From contig JBNKLG010000002.1 of assembly GCA_050292235.1 (NCBI GenBank), forward strand, positions 41,759-105,758: a DNA stretch of 64,000 bases. Direction: 5' to 3'. Under the pieces are notes generated by a model, which was not told where the DNA came from, searched no databases, and was given only the letters and a program-made list of their open reading frames with translations. The DNA is from JBNKLG01 sp050292235. Lineage in GTDB: Bacteria; Pseudomonadota; Gammaproteobacteria; Chromatiales; Chromatiaceae. Every line of letters starts with the position of its first letter. Within the stretch, counting starts at the first letter, position 1. A program made the position numbers and the translations under genes. This document shows positions 53,104 to 61,818 of the stretch, piece after piece.

Positions 53104-54363
53104 ATGAAAACCCATTCCCGTAGCAAGAAAAAGCAGATCCCCCCATTCTGGAGCCAGATTCCCAACTTTTTTCTTTATGCCCTCAGCCCTTCCCCCCTGC
53201 TGCTCTGTATCATTCTGGCTGCCATCTGTGCTGTTCTGCATTTTTTTGTGGTCTATCTGCTGGTCTTTGCCGTGATGTCCAAATACGCTTTTGAGGTACT
53301 GATCCACACCTCAGAGGGGGAGATGACCCCACCAGGATATGGTCGCGAGGTGTTGGAAGAGAATTACGGCCTGGTATTCAAACAGATCGGTATCTACCTT
53401 TTCTTCATAGCCCTTTTCATCACCTTTGCCGCCCAGGGACTAATGCTGCTGGCCCAGGCCACATTGATTTTCTTTCTGTTTCTATTGCCCGCCATGATCA
53501 TGGTACTGGCTTCAACCAACAGCCTTTTTGCAGCAATCAATCCCCTGATGCTGATCAGCATGGTGGCCCGTGTCGGCTGGTCCTACCTGGGGCTCTACGG
53601 CCTGTTGATGATGGTTTACGTGGCGGAGGTCAATACCCAGTCATTGCTGCCAAGCAACATGGATCCAGAAAGCCTTTTGCCCATTTTCATTGCCATCAAT
53701 CTCTTTTTCTCAGTATTGGCCCATCACATGATGGGTTATCTGCTCTATCAACACCACGAACGACTGGGGATTCATCAGCGGGTCTCTGACGAAGAGGAGC
53801 TGGATCCGACAGAGATGAAGCTGGATCTGTTCTATACCTATATGGATGACAACAAACTGGATGCAGCCAAAGCCGAGCTGATCAGCCTTGCCAAGGAAAA
53901 CCCCGGTGACACCAAACTGCAACAGAAACTCTCCACCTTCCTCCTGGCCCATGGCTCGGAGGAGGAGAGGTTAAGCTTTGCCCGCTATACCCTGCCCATC
54001 CTGCTGGATAGCGAGCGGGCCAGTGTGGCAGCCAAACTCTATCTGGAGCTGGCCATGCCCGATCAGCCCGGTTTTCAGCTGAAACAGGCCAATCACTACC
54101 AACTGTTAGCAAAGGCCCTTTATCACCAGGGACAACTGAGACCGGGACTGGCATTGGTCAAGAATCTCCACAAACGCTTTCCGCAAACCGCTGCGGTGGC
54201 AGATGCCTATCTGGATGCTGCCCATATCCTCAGCGACAAGTTCAGTCAGGATAAAACAGCCCTACAGATGTTGACCTTCATCACCAATGGCTTTCCCACG
54301 CATCCCCGCCATGCCGAAGCAGTTCAGCTGGCCACCACCATTCGCCAGCTGTCATCCACCTGA
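53104..54363 (+). CDS. Multi-pass membrane protein with C-terminal TPR-like domain
   Basis: The 419-aa product has a basic N-terminus (MKTHSRSKKKQ), about five or six membrane helices up to residue 220, and a soluble C-terminal half of repeated helical pairs (YTYMDDNKLDAAKAELISLA, KENPGDTKLQQKL; HYQLLAKALYHQGQLRPGLA). I do not recognise a named family for the membrane part. The next gene, transcribed convergently 25 bp away, is a rhomboid protease that also has a cytosolic TPR-like tail. Related function is possible but unproven. Confidence 0.72.
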   Translation: MKTHSRSKKKQIPPFWSQIPNFFLYALSPSPLLLCIILAAICAVLHFFVVYLLVFAVMSKYAFEVLIHTSEGEMTPPGYGREVLEENYGLVFKQIGIYLFFIALFITFAAQGLMLLAQATLIFFLFLLPAMIMVLASTNSLFAAINPLMLISMVARVGWSYLGLYGLLMMVYVAEVNTQSLLPSNMDPESLLPIFIAINLFFSVLAHHMMGYLLYQHHERLGIHQRVSDEEELDPTEMKLDLFYTYMDDNKLDAAKAELISLAKENPGDTKLQQKLSTFLLAHGSEEERLSFARYTLPILLDSERASVAAKLYLELAMPDQPGFQLKQANHYQLLAKALYHQGQLRPGLALVKNLHKRFPQTAAVADAYLDAAHILSDKFSQDKTALQMLTFITNGFPTHPRHAEAVQLATTIRQLSST

Positions 54364-54407
54364 TCGTTCAGGGGCTGCCTCGACAGGATCAGCTGTCATC
54401 CACCTGA
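54346..54407. repeat. 18-bp direct repeat at the 3' ends of two convergent genes
   Basis: The sequence CAGCTGTCATCCACCTGA occurs at 54346-54363 and again at 54390-54407. The first copy is the last six codons (including the stop) of the membrane-TPR gene. The second encodes, on the other strand, the last codons of the rhomboid gene, whose stop codon overlaps the repeat edge. The 26-bp spacer is not repeated. It is probably a local duplication. Confidence 0.7.
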
Positions 54408-55831
54408 AGCGAAAAGGTATTGCCCTGGGCAAACCATTTTTGGCCACGGTCATAATCACCCACCTTCACCCACTTTTCCCCCAGCATCGAAGAGAGATCG
54501 GCGGCAACGGCGGCCGACTCCGGCTTTTTCAGTAACTGAGCCACCAGGGGTTCGGCCTCGCCGAGATGACCACTCTGGATGAATCGTCTCGCCAATCGAC
54601 TCCCCAGACGACTCCCCAGACGAGGCTGGGGCTTGGCTCGCTGGAGGTACTCCCGATAGGTGTTGAGCACCCAGTCATTGGTCTCTGGATCATCCCCATC
54701 CAGAGACAGAATCCGCAGACTCACCCGATGATAGCTCTCGGAGGCTGGTTGAATACGGCTGCTTTGGTGAAGGTAGTGCAGTATCCGCTGATCATCCGGA
54801 TACTGATTGTGCAGCCGGGTCAGAATGGGCTGGGCCTTACGATACTCCAGCAGATCACAGTATTCGATGGCCTGAGCCAACTGCCCATCCAATACCTCCT
54901 TCTCATCCTCCTGTTCGATGTGATCCAGAGAGAAGGAGGGGAGAAAACGGCGAACCCCAAAGGCGATCAGACCACCGGAGACCAACCCGCCCAGATGGGC
55001 CGCATAGTTTACATGGGAACCGCTGTTGTAGAGCAGCTGGTACAGCTCATTGGCTACCCAGATGGGCAGGAGGGTGATGGCTGGCAGAGTGGCAAAGCCA
55101 AAAATGATGAAGAGGAAATAGAAAAAACGGATGGGACGAATCCAGAACAGCACCGCATACATGCCCATGAGGCCGGAAATGGCACCCGAGGCACCCACGC
55201 CGGGGATAAAACGGTAGGGATCCAGCAGGAAATCCAAGGCCACACCACCCATACCCGCCAACAGATAGCAGACCAGATAGGCACCAGAGCCAAAGGTTCG
55301 TTCTACCAAAAAACCCACGGCCATGAGGAAAAACATGTTGCCCAGCAGGTGCATGAAGCTACCATGCAGGAACATGTGGACCAAGGCATCCAGGGGTTCA
55401 AATTCCGCCGTTTTCAGACCATATTCCCAAAACACCACCTTGGACATTTTTTCCTCAAAGCTGGCTCGTTTGTTTTGCCAATCAGCATAGGTTTTGTCCT
55501 CGACGGGGATCAGACTCTCATTACGCACCGCAGTCATGAAATCCGGGTGGGTCTGGCGCTCCACTATGGCCTGAATTTTCTGGACTTCACTCGCCTCTTG
55601 GGGTGGTACCTCAATGGCCTCCGTTTTATGCTTGACCCGATAGTCTTCGTAGGCCTTCGCCTCCATCTTGTCCAAACCGGAGTCCTGATAGAAATCCACC
55701 GCCTCGGTCAGACGCTGCTCATCACCCGACTGCCAGCCAAAATAGATCAGGCAGTTGATCAGGATGAGAAACAGGGTGATCGCTGGCGGATGGGCCCAAT
55801 CGATTTTCCGGTCAAAGGGGATGATCAGCAT
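54389..55831 (-). CDS. Rhomboid-family intramembrane serine protease with TPR-like C-terminus
   Basis: This 480-aa protein has an N-terminal helix (about 18-33), a charged insertion of about 115 residues (rich in Glu/Lys), then the rhomboid core: HGSFMHLLGNMFFL (His/Asn of the oxyanion site), GVGASGAISGLMG (catalytic Ser) and HVNYAAHLGG (catalytic His). A soluble C-terminal region of about 170 residues resembles helical repeats (EYRKAQPILTRLHNQYPDDQ). It would cleave membrane proteins within or near the bilayer. A 12-bp tandem repeat near 54600 encodes LGSRLGSRL. It follows the deaD gene by 21 bp. Confidence 0.88.
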   Translation of the reverse strand: MLIIPFDRKIDWAHPPAITLFLILINCLIYFGWQSGDEQRLTEAVDFYQDSGLDKMEAKAYEDYRVKHKTEAIEVPPQEASEVQKIQAIVERQTHPDFMTAVRNESLIPVEDKTYADWQNKRASFEEKMSKVVFWEYGLKTAEFEPLDALVHMFLHGSFMHLLGNMFFLMAVGFLVERTFGSGAYLVCYLLAGMGGVALDFLLDPYRFIPGVGASGAISGLMGMYAVLFWIRPIRFFYFLFIIFGFATLPAITLLPIWVANELYQLLYNSGSHVNYAAHLGGLVSGGLIAFGVRRFLPSFSLDHIEQEDEKEVLDGQLAQAIEYCDLLEYRKAQPILTRLHNQYPDDQRILHYLHQSSRIQPASESYHRVSLRILSLDGDDPETNDWVLNTYREYLQRAKPQPRLGSRLGSRLARRFIQSGHLGEAEPLVAQLLKKPESAAVAADLSSMLGEKWVKVGDYDRGQKWFAQGNTFSLQVDDS

Positions 55832-55852
55832 ATTGGCCTATTCGTCATTACT

Positions 55853-57637
55853 TCAGTCTGACTTGCGCGACTTGCCCTTCTTTTTGTGACGGGGTTTGGA
55901 CTTACCTTCCCGCACCATTTCCACTGGATCTCCCAGACGACTGATCTCTAACCGACGCTGGCAGACCCAGGTTTTTTTCAGACCCTCAAAGGTCTCTTTC
56001 GGCATACCACCCGGCAGGTCGACGGTACTGAAATCGTCGTAGATTTCGATATGGCCGATGTACTGGCTCTCCAGATCCGCTTCGTTAGCAATGGCGCCGA
56101 CGATATTGCCCGGCTTGACCCCATGATTGTAGCCCACCTCGATACGAAAACGCTCCATGAGCACATCAGGATGATCCTTTAGTGGCTTGACCTCGAACTC
56201 CAGGTTTTTCGGCCCCCGCCTGTTCTTCTCCTTGCGCTTTTTGGGTTCGAACCGATCCTCTTCGGGAGAGGATCGTTCCTTTTTCTCACGGGCAGGTTTT
56301 TCGTTCTCATTCAGCAACAGGGGCACATTTCCCTGCGCCATAGAGGCCAGGGCTGCGGCAATCTGTAGAGGATCGACATCCGGCTGCTCAGCCTCGATCT
56401 GTTTGATCATCTGATAGTAAAGACTCAGATCCTGATCCTGCGACAGGGCATCCAGGATACGCTGTTTGAACCGATCCAGTCGGCTCTGGTTGATGTCACT
56501 GACCGAAGGCATCACCATGGATTCGATGGGCTGCTTGGTAGCGGTCTCAATCGATTTGAGCATACGCCGCTCACGGGGGGCGACAAAAAGGATAGCTTCA
56601 CCCGCCCGACCGGCCCGACCGGTACGCCCGATACGATGGACATAAGACTCGGTATCGTAAGGGATGTCGTAGTTGATGACGTGACTGATGCGGGGGACAT
56701 CCAGACCACGGGCCACCACATCGGTGGCGATCAGCACATCCAGGCGGCCATCCTTAAGCCGGTCCACGGTCTTCTCCCGCAGAGCCTGGGGAATATCACC
56801 ATTGATGGCCTCAGCGGAAAACCCCCGGGCCGCCAGCTTCTCCGCCAATTCAACGGTGGCCGTTTTGGTTCGCACGAAGATGAGCACGGCCTCGAAGGGT
56901 TCGGTCTCCAGCACCCGGGTGAGCGCATCCAGCTTATGCAGACCGCTGGCTACCCAGTAACGCTGGCGAATGGTGGCCGCCGTGGTGGTGGCCGATTTGA
57001 TCTTCACCACCTGGGGATCGTTCAGATGCTTTTCCGCCACCTGACGAATCTCTTTCGGCATGGTGGCGGAAAAGAGAGCGATCTGGCGCTGCTCAGGGAT
57101 CTGATCCAGGATCCAGTTCACGTCATCGATGAAGCCCATGCGCAGCATCTCGTCGGCCTCATCCAGCACCAGGGCCTTCAAGGCATCCAGCTTGAGGGTG
57201 CCCCGGCGCATGTGATCCATGACCCGACCCGGTGTGCCGACCACCACCTGCACACCCTGTTTCAGAGAGCGCAGCTGCACCGAATAGCTCTGACCACCGT
57301 AGATGGGCAGCACATGGAAATCCTTCAGATAATGGGCGTAGGTCTGCATCGCCTCGGCCACCTGAATCGCCAGTTCCCGGGTCGGGGCCAGCACCAGCAG
57401 TTGCGGCACCCGCTGGCTCATGTCCACCCGTGCCAGCAGGGGCAAAGCAAAGGCTGCGGTCTTACCGGTGCCGGTCTGGGCCTGGCCCAGTACATCCTGC
57501 CCGGCCAGCAACAAAGGGATGCATTCGGCCTGGATCGGAGATGGGGTTTCATAGCCGGCATCGGCCACGGCCTTGGTGATGGCTCCAGGCAGGTTAAGAT
57601 CGGAAAAGGTCACACTTGGGGGATTTGGATGGCTCAT
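55853..57637 (-). CDS. deaD: DEAD-box RNA helicase DeaD/CsdA
   Basis: The 594-aa helicase has the core motifs AQTGTGKTAAF, PTRELAIQ, TPGRVMDH, DEADEMLRMGF, SATMP, ARGLDVP and HRIGRTGRAGR. A C-terminal DbpA/CsdA-type RNA-binding domain includes FRIEVGYNHGVKPGNIVGAI, ANEADLESQYIGHIEIYDDFS and TVDLPGGMP. A Lys/Arg-rich tail follows. DeaD helps 50S assembly and cold adaptation. A promoter candidate lies at 57707-57735. The rhomboid gene follows closely and may be read from the same transcript. Confidence 0.93.
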   Translation of the reverse strand: MSHPNPPSVTFSDLNLPGAITKAVADAGYETPSPIQAECIPLLLAGQDVLGQAQTGTGKTAAFALPLLARVDMSQRVPQLLVLAPTRELAIQVAEAMQTYAHYLKDFHVLPIYGGQSYSVQLRSLKQGVQVVVGTPGRVMDHMRRGTLKLDALKALVLDEADEMLRMGFIDDVNWILDQIPEQRQIALFSATMPKEIRQVAEKHLNDPQVVKIKSATTTAATIRQRYWVASGLHKLDALTRVLETEPFEAVLIFVRTKTATVELAEKLAARGFSAEAINGDIPQALREKTVDRLKDGRLDVLIATDVVARGLDVPRISHVINYDIPYDTESYVHRIGRTGRAGRAGEAILFVAPRERRMLKSIETATKQPIESMVMPSVSDINQSRLDRFKQRILDALSQDQDLSLYYQMIKQIEAEQPDVDPLQIAAALASMAQGNVPLLLNENEKPAREKKERSSPEEDRFEPKKRKEKNRRGPKNLEFEVKPLKDHPDVLMERFRIEVGYNHGVKPGNIVGAIANEADLESQYIGHIEIYDDFSTVDLPGGMPKETFEGLKKTWVCQRRLEISRLGDPVEMVREGKSKPRHKKKGKSRKSD

Positions 57638-57706
57638 GGCAATCGAAACAGCCTCTGTATCGGTGGGGCTGTGGGGGCGAAAGCGAGCACAGCAAAAGGG
57701 CGCGAT

Positions 57707-57735
57707 ATTGTACGCAAAAACCGCCTAAAATACAA
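57707..57735 (-). promoter_or_regulatory. Putative sigma-70 promoter of deaD
   Basis: On the minus strand TTGTAT (-35, 57730-57735) and TACAAT (-10, 57707-57712) are separated by 17 bp. The -10 is near consensus and the -35 moderate. It lies about 70 bp upstream of the deaD ATG and would leave a 5' leader of about 60 nt. Confidence 0.45.
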
Positions 57736-57900
57736 TTACAAATATGGATGAGGCAAACATGGTTCTCAAGGGCAAAAAACTGACTTTCCCCAAAACCCCT
57801 CCTTTGAAATTCTCCGTCCTCATCCATACTACCAATGAGTACTCAACCACATTTCACAGCCAACCAAACCTCAGCCCCCATTTTAAGGAGGCGCTTTAAG

Positions 57901-59799
57901 ATGATTTCTGCACAGGGAAGCATGACAGGTATGGAACGCCTTTTTCTGGTCTTGTCCCTGTGCCTCGCCTCGCTGTGGGGAGGCAGTCTCTGGGCGCTGA
58001 ACAGCCAGGCAACACCTGCCATCATCAAAATCGGTATACTCGCAAAAAGGGGGGATGCCTACACCCTCAAGCGCTGGCAACCGACCGCCGATTATCTGAC
58101 CAGGCACCTGAATGCCTATCATTTCACCATTGTACCCCTGGGTTTTGAGGAGATCGATTCGGTGGTCGATCGGGGCAAGGTCGATTTCGTTTTCTGTAAC
58201 TCAGCCATCTATGTGGAGTTAGAGCATCGTTTTGGTGTGGGACGGATCGTGACATTGCGCAACCTTGGCCTGAAAAATCAGGCCCACGACCGTTTTGGGG
58301 GGGTCGTTTTCGCCCAGGCCAGTCGCAAGGATCTCAATCGATTGGAAGATCTGAAAGGCAAGCGCTTTGCAGCCGTGAAAGACAACTCCTTTGGGGGTTA
58401 CATCATGGCACTCCGGGAGTTTCAGACCCTGGGAATCAACCCTGATACTGACTTTTCAGCTCTGGATTTCGTCGGCACTCATGATGCAGTGGTTTATGCC
58501 GTGGCATCTGGCCACTACGATGCCGGCACTGTTCGCACGGACACCCTGGAACGTATGGCATCAGAAGGTCTGATCAACCTCAGCGACTTTCGTATTTTGT
58601 CTCCACAAAAAGACGACAATTTTGGCTTGGCCTTGAGTACCCGCCTTTACCCGGAATGGCCCCTGGCCAAACTCAAACACACCGACAACACCATAGCCAG
58701 TCAGGTCGCCTCCGTGCTTCTCGCTATGCCAGAGACAGCTCCCGCAGCCATTCAGGGCAACTATAACGGCTGGGCAGTGCCAGGCAACTACCAACACGTC
58801 CATGATGCTCTGCGAGAGCTCAGGATTGGTCCCTACCAAATCCTGGGCCAAATTCGTATCTCCGATCTGATTCAACAATATGGCTATTGGATTTTGGCCA
58901 TCACGGCGCTGGGGCTCTTATTGATCGCCAGCAATCTCTATATCCTCCAGCTCAATCGTTCTTTGCGACAAAGCCAACAAGCCCTGCAGGTCAGCAAGTC
59001 CAATCTGGAGCAAAACTACAATGAACTTAGGGTATTACAGGAAGAGTTGATTGCTCGGGAAAAAATGGCCTCTTTAGGTCGTATGGTGGCGGGATTTGCC
59101 CATGAAGTGAATACCCCCATCGGCATCGCTGTTGGTACCTCGTCCCAGGCCCATGAAGCCGCAGAGGAATTGGAAAAACTGCTGAAGAAGGAAGAGGTTC
59201 AGGAGGAGGAATTGCATCTCCACATCGCCACCATCGGCGAAGCCACCGAACTGGCTTTAGCCAATTTACGACGCGCCTCAGAACTGGTGCAGAGCTTTAA
59301 AAGAACCAGCATTGATCAAACCTCCGAAAAAGCCCGTCACTATCTCTTCAAAGAGCTGGTCGATGATGTGATCGCCAGTCTGCACACTCAGTTCAAACGC
59401 ACTCAAATCGTTTTCAACATCACCTGTCCCACCGATCTCAAAATATCCGGCATACCCGGCATCCACGCACAACTCCTTACCAATTTGATCATGAACAGCC
59501 GCCAACACGGTTTCGATAACGGCAAACTGGCAGGGGAAATCAGTATTGAAGTTCGCCAGATCAACCAAAATCAATTGCTGATTGACTATAAAGACAACGG
59601 CAGCGGGATGACGGCAGACACAATGAGCCGCCTTTACGAACCTTTCTTCACCACTAACCACACTCTTGGCGGCTCTGGACTGGGCATGTACATCTGCTAC
59701 AACCTGGTCACTAACCAGCTAAAAGGCAACATCCACTGCGAATGCCAGCCCGGGCATGGCGTGCATTTTCACATAGCGCACCCGGTCGATCTCGCCTAG
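57901..59799 (+). CDS. PhnD-type periplasmic-binding sensor histidine kinase
   Basis: The start ATG 57901 is fixed by AAGGAGG 9 nt upstream; 22 further codons are open before it. The 632-aa protein has a signal/anchor segment (LFLVLSLCLASLWGGSLWA), a PhnD/TtrS-like solute-binding domain (about 40-315; KIGILAKRGDAYTLKRWQPT, VDRGKVDFVFCNSAIY), a membrane helix (YGYWILAITALGLLLIASNL), a coiled coil and a kinase core. The phosphoacceptor His is in FAHEVNTPIG; the ATPase has NLIMNSRQHGF, DNGSGM and GGSGLGMYIC. It should sense a small periplasmic ligand. Its partner is the REC-HD-GYP protein 16 bp downstream. Confidence 0.9.
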   Translation: MISAQGSMTGMERLFLVLSLCLASLWGGSLWALNSQATPAIIKIGILAKRGDAYTLKRWQPTADYLTRHLNAYHFTIVPLGFEEIDSVVDRGKVDFVFCNSAIYVELEHRFGVGRIVTLRNLGLKNQAHDRFGGVVFAQASRKDLNRLEDLKGKRFAAVKDNSFGGYIMALREFQTLGINPDTDFSALDFVGTHDAVVYAVASGHYDAGTVRTDTLERMASEGLINLSDFRILSPQKDDNFGLALSTRLYPEWPLAKLKHTDNTIASQVASVLLAMPETAPAAIQGNYNGWAVPGNYQHVHDALRELRIGPYQILGQIRISDLIQQYGYWILAITALGLLLIASNLYILQLNRSLRQSQQALQVSKSNLEQNYNELRVLQEELIAREKMASLGRMVAGFAHEVNTPIGIAVGTSSQAHEAAEELEKLLKKEEVQEEELHLHIATIGEATELALANLRRASELVQSFKRTSIDQTSEKARHYLFKELVDDVIASLHTQFKRTQIVFNITCPTDLKISGIPGIHAQLLTNLIMNSRQHGFDNGKLAGEISIEVRQINQNQLLIDYKDNGSGMTADTMSRLYEPFFTTNHTLGGSGLGMYICYNLVTNQLKGNIHCECQPGHGVHFHIAHPVDLA

Positions 59800-59815
59800 A
59801 CTCGGAGCACCCACA

Positions 59816-61345
59816 ATGAAAATCATTCGAAACACAATACCGACAAGTGGCGAGAATGGCCCCGCCACCAAACAGCTGTCCTCCGGATTAAGTCCCTGGA
59901 AACTGCTGGTGGTCGATGACGAGCCGGATGTGCATTCACTGACCCGACTCAACCTCAAGGGCTTCCAATACGCTGGCCGCGAACTCATCATGCTGGAAGC
60001 CCACTCTGGCGCTGAAGCTGAAGAACTGTTCCTGGCGCATCCAGATATTGCCGTCGCACTGATTGACGTGGTTATGGAGACCGAGGACGCCGGCTTGCGA
60101 CTGGTAAAAGAGATCCGCAAGCAGATGAACAACAGCATGGTTCGCCTGCTGATTCGGACCGGTCAACCGGGTGCAGCACCTGAGCGTTTTGTCATCGACC
60201 ATTTCGATATCGACGGTTATCACGACAAAACCGACCTCACCGCACAGCGGCTCTATACCTCGGTGCGATCTGCCATCAAATCCTACCGCGACCTGCGCAC
60301 CATCGACCTCAATCGCACCGGCCTTGCTCATGTTCTACAGTCAACAGCGTTGTTCTATCACTTCCGCCGTGAATCGATACAGGAATTTTTCACGGGTGTT
60401 CTAACCCAGGTCATCGGCCTTTTTCAGCTGGGTGACAACGCCATCATCAGTACCATCGAAGGTATGATCATCACCCTGGAAGGTGAGCATATTGAGATTC
60501 AGGCGGGTATTGGGGCTTTCAGCCCAGAGCACCAGCATGAGCCTAAAATCCAGGAAATCGGTCGTATTTGCTCCGAATGCATTCGTAATAATACCGAACC
60601 CAAATCTCTGCCTCCTGGCAGCATGCTGCTCCCCATCTTGGTGGACAAACGTCCAGCGGGCTTTCTCTATCTGGAGCATACGGGAAACCTGACCACCGCC
60701 GAAAAAGACCTGATCCAGATCCTCGCCATCCAGTGTGGTGGCGCCCTGGAAAACCTGCGGCTGAATATTGAACTGATCGATTCTTACGAGCATTTGATTC
60801 AGATGCTGGCCCTGACGGCAGAATACAAGGACAAAACCACCGGTGAGCACATCAGCCGAATTGTCCACCTCACCAAAAGACTGGCGCTGGAGATGGGGCT
60901 TTCCGAAACCGAAGCCGAGCACATCAGCAAGGCTGCCCAGCTACATGATGTGGGTAAAATTGGCATCCCGGACCACATCCTGCAAAAGCCCGGGAAACTC
61001 ACCCAGGATGAGTTTGGATTCATCAGGCTTCACACCCGAATTGGTGCCGACATCCTGGCCCATGACAACAAACTGGAGCTGGATCGTAACATCGCCCTCA
61101 TGCACCACGAACAATGGTCTGGTGAAGGTTACCCTTTGGGCCTCAAGGGTGAAAATATTCCACTGGCCGCTCGTATCGTTTCCGTCATTGATGTCTATGA
61201 TGCCCTGATCCACAAACGTCCCTATAAAGAGGCATGGGATCAGAAAACGGCACTGGAATACATTGAGGAAGAGAAAGGCAAGCGTTTCGATCCCGCAGTC
61301 GTGGATGCCTTTTTGCGTGTTATCCGTGATGAGGATAAGCGCTAA
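59816..61345 (+). CDS. Response regulator with DUF3369 and HD-GYP phosphodiesterase domains
   Basis: The 509-aa protein begins with a receiver domain (about 28-155; VVDDEPDVH, ALIDVVMETED, LIRTGQPG), then a DUF3369 region (about 165-325) and an HD-GYP domain with AAQLHDVGKIGIPD, FIRLHTRIG, MHHEQWSGEGYPLGL and DVYDALIHKRPY. HD-GYP enzymes hydrolyse c-di-GMP to GMP; all metal ligands appear present. Phosphorylation by the adjacent PhnD-type kinase probably controls the activity, linking a periplasmic ligand to c-di-GMP level. Confidence 0.92.
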   Translation: MKIIRNTIPTSGENGPATKQLSSGLSPWKLLVVDDEPDVHSLTRLNLKGFQYAGRELIMLEAHSGAEAEELFLAHPDIAVALIDVVMETEDAGLRLVKEIRKQMNNSMVRLLIRTGQPGAAPERFVIDHFDIDGYHDKTDLTAQRLYTSVRSAIKSYRDLRTIDLNRTGLAHVLQSTALFYHFRRESIQEFFTGVLTQVIGLFQLGDNAIISTIEGMIITLEGEHIEIQAGIGAFSPEHQHEPKIQEIGRICSECIRNNTEPKSLPPGSMLLPILVDKRPAGFLYLEHTGNLTTAEKDLIQILAIQCGGALENLRLNIELIDSYEHLIQMLALTAEYKDKTTGEHISRIVHLTKRLALEMGLSETEAEHISKAAQLHDVGKIGIPDHILQKPGKLTQDEFGFIRLHTRIGADILAHDNKLELDRNIALMHHEQWSGEGYPLGLKGENIPLAARIVSVIDVYDALIHKRPYKEAWDQKTALEYIEEEKGKRFDPAVVDAFLRVIRDEDKR

Positions 61346-61782
61346 TCGTCTCTAACTTTTGTCAATGAAGACATCAGGGATTGGAGTTTCGCCTCCTTCT
61401 CCAAAGGCCAAAAGCGCCCTGGACCATCCGCCAGATAGATCTCCGATAGCGAAGGGTGCGGACGCAAGAACCAAATACCCTGCTGCCCCACCCGATAAAG
61501 GGTATCGATGCTGGTTATCGGCGCATTTTTATCTGGCAATAGGATCAAAAAATATTCTTGGCCATCCCCTTTGTACTGGTGTTTCACCCGAAGCCTTCCC
61601 AGCCGAATCACTGAGACAGCCTGACCAACCCGTCTCTCTTCCTCACTGACCAGCCTCGCATTAACGATGGCCGCAGACGTTTTGATCAGCTCTTGATCCG
61701 ACAGTCTCAGCCACATGGCCGATGCCGGGGTAGAAACAAACAGCAGGACAATGACCGGAGACAACGCAAACCGCCATGACAT
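61342..61782 (-). CDS. Small secreted protein of unknown function
   Basis: A 146-aa protein with a signal peptide (MSWRFALSPVIVLLFVSTPA, cleavage near ASA-M). The mature part is strand-rich (VNARLVSEEERRVGQAVSVI, YFLILLPDKNAPI, GIWFLRPHP) and ends with a charged helix. No family was recognised. Its 3' end overlaps the HD-GYP gene by 4 nt convergently, and it follows the matrixin gene by 36 bp on the same strand, so it may be co-transcribed with that protease, perhaps as an inhibitor or accessory (speculative). Confidence 0.6.
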   Translation of the reverse strand: MSWRFALSPVIVLLFVSTPASAMWLRLSDQELIKTSAAIVNARLVSEEERRVGQAVSVIRLGRLRVKHQYKGDGQEYFLILLPDKNAPITSIDTLYRVGQQGIWFLRPHPSLSEIYLADGPGRFWPLEKEAKLQSLMSSLTKVRDD

Positions 61783-61818
61783 GGCGTATCTCCAGCCCCT
61801 GCCCTTATCCCAACCCCA

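Noticed and set aside
54596..54626. 12-bp tandem repeat in the rhomboid gene (LGSRLGSRL)
   Set aside because: Only two copies, in frame and in a linker-like region; it is ordinary slippage with no sign of wider function.
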